Shown piece by piece: positions 8,932 through 17,407 of a stretch of DNA of 64,000 nucleotides. Under the pieces are notes generated by a model. It was given only the letters and a program-made list of their open reading frames with translations, was not told the DNA's origin and made no database searches. A program made the position numbers and the translations under genes. The DNA is from Acidobacteriota bacterium (GTDB lineage Bacteria; Acidobacteriota; Blastocatellia; Pyrinomonadales; Pyrinomonadaceae). The first letter of the stretch is position 1; the number at the start of each line of letters is the position of its first letter. Where the stretch lies: contig JAOAPX010000073.1 in the NCBI GenBank assembly GCA_025463125.1, positions 1 to 64,000 of the forward strand, given 5' to 3'.

Positions 8932-9762
8932 ATGCAAAGCAGCAGAGAAATACAAACAAACAATATTATCGCGAGCGTGCAAACCGACGTCGGCTGCGTG
9001 CGCGAAGCGAATGAAGATTCGGGGCGGCACGTTCAATCGAGCGATCCGCAAATTTTATCAAGCAAGGGAACTTTAACGATCGTTGCAGACGGCATGGGCG
9101 GGCACGCTTCGGGCGAAATCGCTTCGCGGATGGCGGTCGATTTGATCAGCGATTTTTATTACCGTGACACGGCAAATCCGCCGGGCGCGGCTTTGAAAAA
9201 CGCGATCGAAGCGGCGAGCCGCCGAATTTACGAAACGTCGCTTTCGGACGAAAAATATTTCGGAATGGGAACGACGGTCGTCGCCCTGATCCTGCAAAAC
9301 GACAAGGCTTTCGTTGCGCACGTCGGCGACAGCCGCGTTTATCGCCTTCGCGGCGAGGAGTTTCGGCAAATAACCGAAGATCATTCGCAGGTGATGGAAA
9401 TGGTCAGATACGGAATCATCAGCCGCGAAGAAGCCAAAAATCACGATGATAAAAACATAATTCTGCGAGCGATGGGCACGCAGGCGGAAGTCGAAGCCGA
9501 ATTAAGCGATTCTTTCAGCTTTTTGCCCGGAGATATTTTTCTGCTTTGCTCGGACGGTTTGTGCGACATGCTCGACGACGAGCAAACGCGCCGCATTTTA
9601 ATCGCTTCGGGCGACATCCACGAAGCTTGCGAGCGCTTGATCGAAGAAGCGAAACATCGCGGCGGACACGACAATATCACGGTCGGAATCGTAAAAGTTT
9701 TGCCGTCGGGCGAAACGCATACGCGCGCCGTCCGGGCGACGCGCGAAATTAAAGTTTCATAA
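8932..9762 (+). CDS. PP2C-family Ser/Thr protein phosphatase
   Basis: Soluble metal-dependent phosphatase of the Stp/PrpC type, 276 aa. The N-terminal signature DVGCVREANEDS, the metal-binding VADGMGGHASGE, the central VAHVGDSRVYRLR and the late CSDGLCDM and GGHDNITVGIV motifs are all present, so it should be active. Its last 15 residues form a basic tail with two Thr-Arg dyads (THTRAV and RATREI, Thr264 and Thr270) that recall the Thr-Arg motifs in the neighbouring kinase and FHA-protease. It lies between two kinase genes, with gaps of 73 and 33 bp, and is the obvious antagonist of both. Confidence 0.95.
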   Translation: MQSSREIQTNNIIASVQTDVGCVREANEDSGRHVQSSDPQILSSKGTLTIVADGMGGHASGEIASRMAVDLISDFYYRDTANPPGAALKNAIEAASRRIYETSLSDEKYFGMGTTVVALILQNDKAFVAHVGDSRVYRLRGEEFRQITEDHSQVMEMVRYGIISREEAKNHDDKNIILRAMGTQAEVEAELSDSFSFLPGDIFLLCSDGLCDMLDDEQTRRILIASGDIHEACERLIEEAKHRGGHDNITVGIVKVLPSGETHTRAVRATREIKVS

Positions 9763-9795
9763 ACGGCTCGCCGCAAAAAATCAGGAGAATTAATA

Positions 9796-11370
9796 ATGAT
9801 CGGACAAATAGTTGGTAATTATAAAATCGAAGAAAAATTGGGCGAAGGCGGGATGGGCGCGGTTTATAAAGGCGTCGATACGATGCTCGACCGCGAAGTC
9901 GCCATTAAGGTTCTGCGTCCGGAACTGACCAGTCAAACCGCGGTTGTCGAACGATTTCGCTCTGAGGCGGTAACTTTAGCCAAACTGAATCACCCGAATA
10001 TCGCGACGCTTTTCTCGCTTTTCCGCAACGGCAACGAGCTTTTTATGGTTTTGGAATACGTGCGCGGCGAAACGCTCGATAACATTTTGCAGCGGCGCGG
10101 CGCTCTCCCGGCTGAAGAAGCGATCCCGGTTTTTTCGCAGGTTCTCGACGGGATCGACCACGCGCACGATCTGGGCATCGTTCACCGCGATATAAAACCG
10201 GCAAATATGATGCTCACCGAAAAGGGAACTTTGAAAGTGCTCGATTTCGGTATCGCGCGTCTTTTAGGCAGCGCGCGAATGACGCGCGCCGGTAATATCA
10301 TCGGAACGCTCGAATATATGGCTCCCGAACAGGTCAAAGGGCAGGAAACCGACGGGCGAAGCGATATTTACGCGCTCGGAATGATGCTTTACGAAGTGTT
10401 AACCGGAAAATTGCCGTTTCAAACCGAGAACGAATTCGAGCTGATGATGCTGCAAACGGAAAAAATGCCTCAGAGCCCCCGCGAAATAAATCCGGCGATT
10501 CCCGAGGAGGTAGAAGAGGCGATTATGAAAGCGATTCAGAAAAATCCTGACGATCGTTTTCAAACCGCCGGTGAATTTCGCGAGCTGCTTCTCGAAGCCG
10601 GTTTCGGCACGCAAGGCAGAATGCACGGAATTACCGGAACGCACAAAAAACCTTTAACGCACCCGTCGCGCCCGGCGATTTCACAAGCGGGAGCTTCGGC
10701 GGACGCTAAATCGGAACCTGCGCAGGCGGCACCGAAAGAAACCCGTTTAGGCGCGCCAATCGCTCCGCCGCAAAAGCAAAAAGAAATAAAATCAACGCGT
10801 CTCGGCGCGTCTGCGGCAGCTGCCGGCGCGGCTCAAAATCAAGCGGCGAAAGCGACGCGTCTCGGGCAGGCGGCGCCCGCACCGCAACCCGCAACCGCCG
10901 CCGCTGTATCTGGATCGTTTTTCAGTAAATTGAAACCGATTCATTACATCGGCGCGGGCGTCGCCGTTTTGCTTCTGATCGGCGTCGTTGTCGCCGTTCC
11001 GCTGATAATGTTCGGCGTGAGCGTCTCAAATGCGATTGACGCGAAAGCCGCCGAAGAGAAAAAAGTCGAACAATTGAAAATAGAAGAAGCGCAAAAACCC
11101 GCGATCGTCGAACTGCCGAAACAAGCGCCGCCCGAATCACAAACAACGTCCGTGCCTGTTGCGCCGCCCGATGCCGCGACGGTAAACGCCCAGCAGCCTC
11201 TTAACCTGGAAGCGATTGAAACTAAACCGGTCGGTTCGAAACCGGATGAAAAACCGATTGAAAAGCCTTCGACCACCGCGCCGAAGCCAGCCGCGCCGAA
11301 ACCTTTGGCTCCGAAAAAACCAGCGGCTAAAAAACCGAGCCTTGAAGACATGATGACAGATGACGGTTAA
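9796..11370 (+). CDS. Membrane Ser/Thr protein kinase with Thr-Arg repeat linker
   Basis: Kinase domain at residues 8-275: GEGGMGAVYKG, VAIKVL, VHRDIKPANMM, DFGIARL, and an activation loop MTRAGNIIGT with Thr163 as the likely autophosphorylation site. The linker (about 290-380) is Ala/Pro/Gln-rich and repeats TRLG three times at Thr316, Thr334 and Thr354, each preceded by K plus one residue. A membrane helix at about 383-410 follows. The external tail is Lys/Pro/Ala-rich with PK repeats, which would suit contact with the wall or polysaccharide. The ATG is preceded by AGGAG. It belongs to the operon-like run from the PP2C gene to the repeat protein 49 bp downstream. Confidence 0.94.
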   Translation: MIGQIVGNYKIEEKLGEGGMGAVYKGVDTMLDREVAIKVLRPELTSQTAVVERFRSEAVTLAKLNHPNIATLFSLFRNGNELFMVLEYVRGETLDNILQRRGALPAEEAIPVFSQVLDGIDHAHDLGIVHRDIKPANMMLTEKGTLKVLDFGIARLLGSARMTRAGNIIGTLEYMAPEQVKGQETDGRSDIYALGMMLYEVLTGKLPFQTENEFELMMLQTEKMPQSPREINPAIPEEVEEAIMKAIQKNPDDRFQTAGEFRELLLEAGFGTQGRMHGITGTHKKPLTHPSRPAISQAGASADAKSEPAQAAPKETRLGAPIAPPQKQKEIKSTRLGASAAAAGAAQNQAAKATRLGQAAPAPQPATAAAVSGSFFSKLKPIHYIGAGVAVLLLIGVVVAVPLIMFGVSVSNAIDAKAAEEKKVEQLKIEEAQKPAIVELPKQAPPESQTTSVPVAPPDAATVNAQQPLNLEAIETKPVGSKPDEKPIEKPSTTAPKPAAPKPLAPKKPAAKKPSLEDMMTDDG

Positions 11371-11419
11371 GCGCAGGTTTTAAGTAATTATATTGAAGCT
11401 GCAAGGAGATTAAAGAAAG

Positions 11420-12529
11420 ATGAAACGCATTATTTACTTATTTATTTTAGTTGTGCTCGCTATGTCCGTAACGGTTTTCGGTCAGAGAAACAAACCGACG
11501 ACGAAAACCGGGTTGGTCAAAACCTTACGCTCGAAGCAATTTCAAACCCGGCAGATCGTCGGCTTTATCGAAGATCGCGGCGTAGATTTTAAATTAACCC
11601 CGGACATCGAGGAAGAATTAATCGCCGCCGGGGCGCGCCCGCAGGTTCTCGAAGCCGTAAAAAACAATTACCGCGCATCGGTTCCGGTTTCAAATGTCGG
11701 AAGCAAAAACAGCGGTAAAAACAATACGAATAAGAACAGCGGCAGCGAAGCTTTAACCAAAGACCGTTTACTGAAAACGCTGCGTTCGAAAACCGTCAGC
11801 AACGGCGTTTTACTCGATTCGATCGAGAAGAACGGCGTGAGTTTTGAAACGACAGCCGCGGTCGAAAAAGAGCTGTCCGCCGCCGGAGCTTCGCCGGCAA
11901 TTATCGCCGCCGTAAAAAATGCTTACAGCGGCAACCGGGCTTCGATCGAAGACGGCGAGCCGGTTTCCGCTTCGAGCCGCTACGAAAACCTGATCGAACA
12001 GGCAATCGAAACTTATAACCGCGACGTGAATTCGAGCCTTCCGCCAAACTCAGCCGGGCGTCTCGAAGCGATTAAAACTTTGACCGAAGCGGCAAAATTG
12101 CAGCCGAATAACCCGATCGCTTTTCAGCAAATCGGCTTTATGGTGCTTTACGGAACGCTCAACGGGTTTTCGCTGGCGGAAACCGGTTTTCGCAAAGCTT
12201 TAGACCTCGGCGGCAGCGCTGTTTTTCGCGTTTTCCACGATCACGACGGGATTTTTCAGGACGTTTGCCATGGCTCGCTTTACGTATCGAAAGACGGCGT
12301 TCGCTTTGAATCGGACGATAATAAGCATACTTTCGACACGACCGATGCGAATATCAAGCAGGTAAAAACCAACAGCAGCTGGAGACGCGCGTTTCAAATC
12401 AAAAGCGGTTCGTTCAAGATCGTCTTAAACGATCAGAGCGACAAGGACGGGAAAAAATTCAGCTTCGCGCCGCTGACCGATAACATCGAAGAATCGAAAA
12501 TGGTTATCCGTTTAATCGGCAAGCAGTAA
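11420..12529 (+). CDS. Secreted protein with two internal repeats and a C-terminal PH-like domain
   Basis: Function not known. A signal peptide (IIYLFILVVLAMSVTVFGQ) is followed by two tandem copies of a roughly 57-residue helical unit. The first begins GLVKTLRSKQF and ends EAVKNNYR; the second begins RLLKTLRSKTV and ends AAVKNAYS. Each contains a conserved EELxAAGAxP turn. A Ser/Asn linker separates the copies. Residues 180-270 look TPR-like (AIKTLTEAAKLQPNNPIAFQQIG). The last 100 residues (HGSLYVSKDGVRFESDD onward) are beta-rich and resemble a PH-like fold. GCAAGGAG precedes the ATG. Being last in the kinase run, it may be a periplasmic partner or target of the kinase tails; this is inference. 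Confidence 0.8.
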   Translation: MKRIIYLFILVVLAMSVTVFGQRNKPTTKTGLVKTLRSKQFQTRQIVGFIEDRGVDFKLTPDIEEELIAAGARPQVLEAVKNNYRASVPVSNVGSKNSGKNNTNKNSGSEALTKDRLLKTLRSKTVSNGVLLDSIEKNGVSFETTAAVEKELSAAGASPAIIAAVKNAYSGNRASIEDGEPVSASSRYENLIEQAIETYNRDVNSSLPPNSAGRLEAIKTLTEAAKLQPNNPIAFQQIGFMVLYGTLNGFSLAETGFRKALDLGGSAVFRVFHDHDGIFQDVCHGSLYVSKDGVRFESDDNKHTFDTTDANIKQVKTNSSWRRAFQIKSGSFKIVLNDQSDKDGKKFSFAPLTDNIEESKMVIRLIGKQ

Positions 12530-12554
12530 AAGCTTGAAGACAAACTCTCCCCGG

Positions 12555-12600
12555 AAAAAGGCGGCAATCGATCGAAAGAAGATTGCCGCCTTTTTCGTTT
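12555..12600. terminator. Bidirectional factor-independent terminator
   Basis: A perfect 15-bp stem (AAAAAGGCGGCAATC at 12555-12569 with its complement at 12581-12595) is flanked by A-tract and T-tract. It lies between the convergent repeat-protein gene (+) and TPR kinase gene (-), so it can end transcription from both sides. Confidence 0.9.
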
Positions 12601-12657
12601 TTCTTGGTTTTTATTTCGTTTTTATTAATTTTTATATTGAAACTTTTGCAGAAGTTT

Positions 12658-15366
12658 TTATAAAAAGTAGCCGGTTTGCAGATTTCGCAGATTAGTTTTA
12701 ACTTTTTCCAGATCGTTTCGGCGGCTTAAATTTTCCGGCGAAGTTTTGAACAGATTTTCAAAAATCGGCAATGCGGCGGCAAAGTTCTCGTAAGCTTTTT
12801 CCTTATTTTTTTTCTTTAAATAAGCTTCGCCGATACGCAGAAAGGACATCGCGACATCATGCCGGTAATCGGTGTTTTGCGGATCGCCGGCGGTTATTTC
12901 TTTTGAGCCGTTCAAACATTTCTCGTAAATATCAAGCGCTTTTGTCGCCTCTTCTTTCGCCAGGTAAATATCAGCCAGATGTCGCCGCGTAAAAAGAATC
13001 TGCCGCCGGGCGGCTATATTGACGGCATCGGTTTTGGCGACCGCTTCGTAATGCGCGATTGCTTCAAGATAAGCTTTTTCGGCTTGTTCGTAATTTTTAT
13101 TTAGGGCGAGCGTCCAGCCGAGTTCCAAAAAGCAATCGGCAAGACCGTTCTGCTCGCCGAAATTGGCTTTATCGGCATCGAAAATCGATTGCTGGATTGA
13201 TAAAGCGTCGCGAAGGCGCTTTAAGCTTTCATCCATCCGGTTAAGACTGCGCAAAGCTATCCCGACCCATAATTCAGCGATAGCAAGACTCGCGCGATAC
13301 TGTTTGTTGTTCGGATCTGTCTCCAAAACTTTTTCTTCGATAGCAAGAGCGTCAGAAAAAAAACGCAAAGCTTCGTTTTGCCCGCCGATCTCGAGCTTCG
13401 CATAGCCTGCGTAGGAATAATAAGCGCTCAAAAGTCGCTCTAACTGCAAATCGCCCGGATTGTCTTCGATTACGCGTTTAATTGTGGAGATAGCTTTCTC
13501 GTAATAATTTAAAGCGTTTGAAAGCGAACCGCTGCGCAGAATCGCTTGCCCGAGCATCGCGTAAGAGCGGCTCGCGCTTTTGAGCAGCTGCACGTTTTCC
13601 GGTTCGATTGAAAGCAGTTTTTCGTGAAGAGCGACGGCTTTATTATAATACTCGACGGCGCTTGCCGTATTTCCGATCATCGACGAAACGTTTCCGATCT
13701 TGACGTAGCTTTGCGCGAGCTCGAGCCCGCTTTGAACGTCTTGCGGGCTGCGGCTGTAAATTATTTCGCGCATTTGCAGAGCTTTTCTATGGCTTTCGTA
13801 TGCGCCCTGAGAATTGCCGAGACCGGGCTTGAAAATTTCCGACTGCACATCGCCGATTTTTTCGTAAGCCGTGGCAAGCTCGCTTTGCAGCGTGATATCG
13901 GAATCGGCTTCGGCGGCGAGTTTGTCGAGATATTCAATGGCGCGCATCACCAGCAGTTCGCGCGCTTTGATCGGGCTTTCGTCGATTTTTTCGTTTATCT
14001 CGAACATAAACGAATTTGCAAGGGCTCGCACATCCTTAAATCGCCGCTCGGCTTTGGCGCGCTCGGCGATGGCGATTTGTCTCTGGTAATTTGAAATTAA
14101 AAGCCCGCCCGATAAACAAACAAAAGCCAGCAAAGTCGCGGCAAAAGCCAAAGGATTGCGCGAAACGAATTTTTCCGCGCGGTAAAGAAAAGTGTCGGGG
14201 CGAGCCGTTACGGGCAAACCAGCCAGGTGTCTCCGGATGTCTTCGGCAAAAAGCTCGACCGATTTGTATCGCCGCTCCGGGTTCTTTCTAAGAGCTTTGA
14301 GAATGATGTTGTCGAGATCGGTTTTTATAATTGATCTGAAAAACAGAAGCCGGGAAAAAAACGGCGCGTCCGGCGAAGAAACGCCGCTTTGCGTTTCTCG
14401 TTTTCGCTGATCGTTCGCGTTTTTTGTCAGCGCTTCGCTCGGTTTGACCGGCGCTGTTTCGGCAATGGCGTGAAGCAGTTGTTCGGCGTTCGAACTGCTT
14501 GCGGCGAAAGGTCTCTGTCCTGTAACGAGCTCGTAAAGAATTATGCCGAGACCGTAAATATCGGTCGCCGTGGTAATCGCTCCGCCGGTAATTTGTTCCG
14601 GGCTCGCGTATTCCGGCGTCAGCGCCTGGAATCTGGTGACGGTAGCGTTTATCTCGTTTTCCGACAGCAGCTTGGCAATTCCGAAATCGAGCAGTTTCGG
14701 TATGCCGTCCTCGTTTATTAAAATATTATCCGGCTTTAAATCGCGGTGAACGATCAAGTTTCGATGCGCGAAGGAAACGGCTTCACAAACTTTTCTGAAA
14801 AGATCGAGCTTTTCGCTGAGCGACAAGTTTTTTTCAGCGGCATAACGCGTGATCGGCGTGCCGCGAACGTGCTCCATGACGAGAAAAGGCGTGTTTTCTT
14901 CGGTCGCTCCGCCGTCTAAAAGCTGCGCGATGTAAGGATGTTTCAGCCGCGCGAGGATTTGTCTTTCCTGCTGAAATTTTTGTTTCGCCGAAGAATTGAA
15001 AAAGCTTCGGCGCAGGATTTTAACGGCGACCTGCTGTTCGAATTCGCCGTCTGTGCGTTCAGCCAGAAAAACCATTCCCATTCCGCCCGAACCGAGCTCG
15101 CTGATGATGCGATATTTGCCGATTTTCATTCCGACGAAATTGTCCGCCGCGTCTGCGGCAGATAATTCCTTGAATGCCGTCGAGAAGGCGGGTTTGTCGA
15201 ACACGTCGCCGCCTGCGTTTTCAAAAGCGAGGAAAGACTCGACTTCGCGCAGCAGCTCGTCGTCGCCCGAGCAGGCGTTTTTTAAATAAACCTCGCGTTC
15301 GGTCGGTGAAATTTCCATCGCCGTTTCCAAAACGCTTTTTAAATGCTGCCAACGCTCAGGGGTCAT
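12658..15366 (-). CDS. Large Ser/Thr protein kinase with TPR sensor domain
   Basis: A 902-residue kinase of the type expanded in Acidobacteria. An N-terminal helical region (residues 1-75, TPERWQHLKSVLETAMEI) precedes the kinase domain at about 85-385, with GSGGMGMVFLAE, VAVKIL, HRDLKPDNIL, DFGIAKLL and LTPEYASPEQ, so all catalytic motifs are intact. One membrane helix lies at about 408-430. The remaining 470 residues hold many TPR units (for example ALNYYEKAISTIKRV, AEKAYLEAIAHYEAV, ALDIYEKCLNGS), predicted outside the membrane. It converges on the kinase/phosphatase cluster and so is a separate transcript. The PP2C phosphatase may also act on it. Confidence 0.94.
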   Translation of the reverse strand: MTPERWQHLKSVLETAMEISPTEREVYLKNACSGDDELLREVESFLAFENAGGDVFDKPAFSTAFKELSAADAADNFVGMKIGKYRIISELGSGGMGMVFLAERTDGEFEQQVAVKILRRSFFNSSAKQKFQQERQILARLKHPYIAQLLDGGATEENTPFLVMEHVRGTPITRYAAEKNLSLSEKLDLFRKVCEAVSFAHRNLIVHRDLKPDNILINEDGIPKLLDFGIAKLLSENEINATVTRFQALTPEYASPEQITGGAITTATDIYGLGIILYELVTGQRPFAASSSNAEQLLHAIAETAPVKPSEALTKNANDQRKRETQSGVSSPDAPFFSRLLFFRSIIKTDLDNIILKALRKNPERRYKSVELFAEDIRRHLAGLPVTARPDTFLYRAEKFVSRNPLAFAATLLAFVCLSGGLLISNYQRQIAIAERAKAERRFKDVRALANSFMFEINEKIDESPIKARELLVMRAIEYLDKLAAEADSDITLQSELATAYEKIGDVQSEIFKPGLGNSQGAYESHRKALQMREIIYSRSPQDVQSGLELAQSYVKIGNVSSMIGNTASAVEYYNKAVALHEKLLSIEPENVQLLKSASRSYAMLGQAILRSGSLSNALNYYEKAISTIKRVIEDNPGDLQLERLLSAYYSYAGYAKLEIGGQNEALRFFSDALAIEEKVLETDPNNKQYRASLAIAELWVGIALRSLNRMDESLKRLRDALSIQQSIFDADKANFGEQNGLADCFLELGWTLALNKNYEQAEKAYLEAIAHYEAVAKTDAVNIAARRQILFTRRHLADIYLAKEEATKALDIYEKCLNGSKEITAGDPQNTDYRHDVAMSFLRIGEAYLKKKNKEKAYENFAAALPIFENLFKTSPENLSRRNDLEKVKTNLRNLQTGYFL

Positions 15367-15608
15367 CTATCTAATAAATGATTTATCGAAAGTAAAGTTT
15401 TTTCTGGATTTGTACGGGTTATTTAAATTCAATCTGGAAGGGAACAGATATTTATTTAAAATATATATTGGTAAGCATAAGTTTCTTTTTTATGCATTTC
15501 AAGAAAAATAGAGCGAACAGAAAAGTTTTTTGAGCCGTACTTTGAAATTTTATTGCATTAAGTATATGAAAAATTGTAATTTTATTTCCCGAATCTCAAG
15601 GAGCTTCA

Positions 15609-15977
15609 ATGAAATATTCACGTTCGATCATTAGTTTGGCGCTGGTTTTCGTAGTTTTAATGAGTACAGGCTTTTTGTGCGGCAGCGACCGGAAAAAACA
15701 AACCGCGCAAACTTCCGGTGTCGTGACGGAAACCGGATACGAAACCAAAAGAGTAAGAAAAAGCGGAAACCGCAACCGGAAGAAAAAGACTAAACGCACA
15801 TTTGAAATCGTTTATCGCTATACGGTAAACGGCGTCGAATACGAGGAAGACAGCGATAGAGATGAAAGCGGCGCGGAAAACAGATATCGCGCCGGAACTC
15901 AGGGAACGGTCTGCTACGACCCGAACGACCCGGAAAATTCGGAGTTTCACCTGTCGAATTATACTTGCGGGCAATAA
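15609..15977 (+). CDS. Small secreted DUF3592-like protein
   Basis: Function not known. The 122-aa protein has an N-terminal hydrophobic signal (SIISLALVFVVLMSTGFLCGS); the Cys is not in a canonical lipobox, so lipidation is uncertain. A very basic stretch (VRKSGNRNRKKKTKR) follows. It is then similar in pattern to DUF3592 proteins: YRYTVNGVEYEED, then GTQGTVCYDPNDPENSEFHL, the family's usual tail of the type V-YDP-NP--S. CAAGGAGC lies 6-12 nt before the ATG, which fixes the start. It stands alone between the divergent TPR kinase and asd. Confidence 0.75.
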   Translation: MKYSRSIISLALVFVVLMSTGFLCGSDRKKQTAQTSGVVTETGYETKRVRKSGNRNRKKKTKRTFEIVYRYTVNGVEYEEDSDRDESGAENRYRAGTQGTVCYDPNDPENSEFHLSNYTCGQ

Positions 15978-16100
15978 AATCAATAAAATCCCGAGGCTTT
16001 TCAGCTGTTATTTCAGTTCGGGTTATCGTGCCGAATTAACTTGCCGCGCCGTTTCTCTTACTAAAAATAAAGAGTTTCGCCGTTGTTTTTCGTTGCTATT

Positions 16101-16130
16101 TTGACATGCTCATTGTTTTCGAGGTTAAAT
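16101..16130 (+). promoter_or_regulatory. Candidate sigma-70 promoter of asd
   Basis: TTGACA at 16101-16106, an 18-nt spacer and TTAAAT at 16125-16130 give a good -35 and a fair -10. The asd ATG is 34 nt downstream. Assigned by consensus only. Confidence 0.5.
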
Positions 16131-16163
16131 TGAAGCTTAATCTTAAACTTTTAACTTTCATCA

Positions 16164-17204
16164 ATGAGCAAAAAATATCGTATCGGAATATTAGGCGCGA
16201 CCGGAACGGTCGGTCAGCGATTCATTCAATTACTTGAAAATCACCCGCAGTTTGAAATAACTGCGCTTGCCGCTTCGGATCGTTCGGCTGGAAAACCGTA
16301 CGCCGAAGCGTGCGCATGGAAACTGCCCGGCGCGATGCCGGAAAGCGTTAAGCAAATTATAGTTGAGCCGATCGCTCCGCCGCTCGATTGCGAAATCGTA
16401 TTTTCGAGCCTGCCGTCATCGGTTGCGCGCGAAACAGAAGAAGCATTCGCTCGCGCGGGCTGTGCGGTCATCAGTAATTCTTCGAGCTATCGTATGGACG
16501 AAGACGTTCCTTTGCTGATTCCGGAAATTAACGCCGATCATTTGGGGTTAATCGAAGTTCAGCAGCAAAAACGCGGTTTCGGAAAAGGCTTTATCGTTAC
16601 GAATCCGAATTGCGCCGTTGTCAGTTTCGCGCCGCCGCTTGCCGCTCTGCATCGCAGATTCGGCTTGGAATCCGTCGTTGTCACCACTTTACAGGCGATT
16701 TCCGGCGCGGGATATCCGGGCGTTCCGAGCCTCGATATTACCGATAACGTCATTCCGTATATCGCCGGCGAGGAACCGAAAGTCGAAACCGAAGCGCAAA
16801 AAATTCTCGGCGTCCTAACCAACGGCGCGATCGAAAAAGCCGATTTCAATGTTTCGGCGCAGTGCTTTCGCGTCCACGTGATCGACGGTCACACGGCTTC
16901 GGTTCGTGTAAACTTGAAGCAGAAACCAACGCTCGAAGAAGTAATCGAAACGATTCAAAGTTTTCCGAGCCTGAGTCTGCATTCTTCGCCGCCGCGATTT
17001 ATTGATTTCTGCGACGAACCTTCGCGCCCGCAGCCGCGGCTCGATCGCGACGCCGGAAACGGAATGACGATTACCGTCGGGCGGCTTTTCCCGGACAACG
17101 TTTTCGATTACCGTTTTGTTACGCTCAGTCATAACACCGTGCGCGGCGCGGCTGGCTCGGCGATTTTAAACGCCGAGCTTTTGATTGATAAGAAAATTCT
17201 TTAA
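16164..17204 (+). CDS. asd: Aspartate-semialdehyde dehydrogenase
   Basis: Asd reduces aspartyl phosphate to aspartate semialdehyde with NADPH, feeding DapA as well as threonine and methionine synthesis. The N-terminal Rossmann motif is GILGATGTVGQ. The catalytic Cys is in VTNPNCAVV near residue 152 and the acid/base His lies in HVIDGHTAS near residue 245. The sequence layout is that of the archaeal/fungal-type branch (346 aa) rather than the E. coli branch. It is followed by a long AT-rich imperfect palindrome, which separates it from the AI-2E family gene. Confidence 0.95.
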   Translation: MSKKYRIGILGATGTVGQRFIQLLENHPQFEITALAASDRSAGKPYAEACAWKLPGAMPESVKQIIVEPIAPPLDCEIVFSSLPSSVARETEEAFARAGCAVISNSSSYRMDEDVPLLIPEINADHLGLIEVQQQKRGFGKGFIVTNPNCAVVSFAPPLAALHRRFGLESVVVTTLQAISGAGYPGVPSLDITDNVIPYIAGEEPKVETEAQKILGVLTNGAIEKADFNVSAQCFRVHVIDGHTASVRVNLKQKPTLEEVIETIQSFPSLSLHSSPPRFIDFCDEPSRPQPRLDRDAGNGMTITVGRLFPDNVFDYRFVTLSHNTVRGAAGSAILNAELLIDKKIL

Positions 17205-17233
17205 TCGAAAAAAAATAGAAAAATCAAAAGCGG

Positions 17234-17383
17234 GAATTGAAAACTTTAATTTAAAGAGCTTGGAATTAAAAGCAGGCGATAAATGAGTAAGTTGAAAATA
17301 ATTGTGAGCTTTAAAGTTTCATCTGTATTTATTTATATTTATTCGCTTTTAACTCCAAGCCGTTAAATTAAAGCTGAAAATTC
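17234..17383. repeat. Long imperfect palindrome downstream of asd
   Basis: Arms of about 40 nt (17234-17273 and 17345-17383) match at most positions, including CTTTAATTTAA and GCTTGGAATTAAAAGC against their complements. They enclose 71 nt of AT-rich loop that itself holds shorter complementary stretches. It fills the spacer between asd and the next gene. It could work as an attenuating hairpin or be a palindromic mobile repeat; there is no ORF. Confidence 0.6.
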
Positions 17384-17407
17384 ATAATACTTTTGATTAA
17401 CGGCTTC

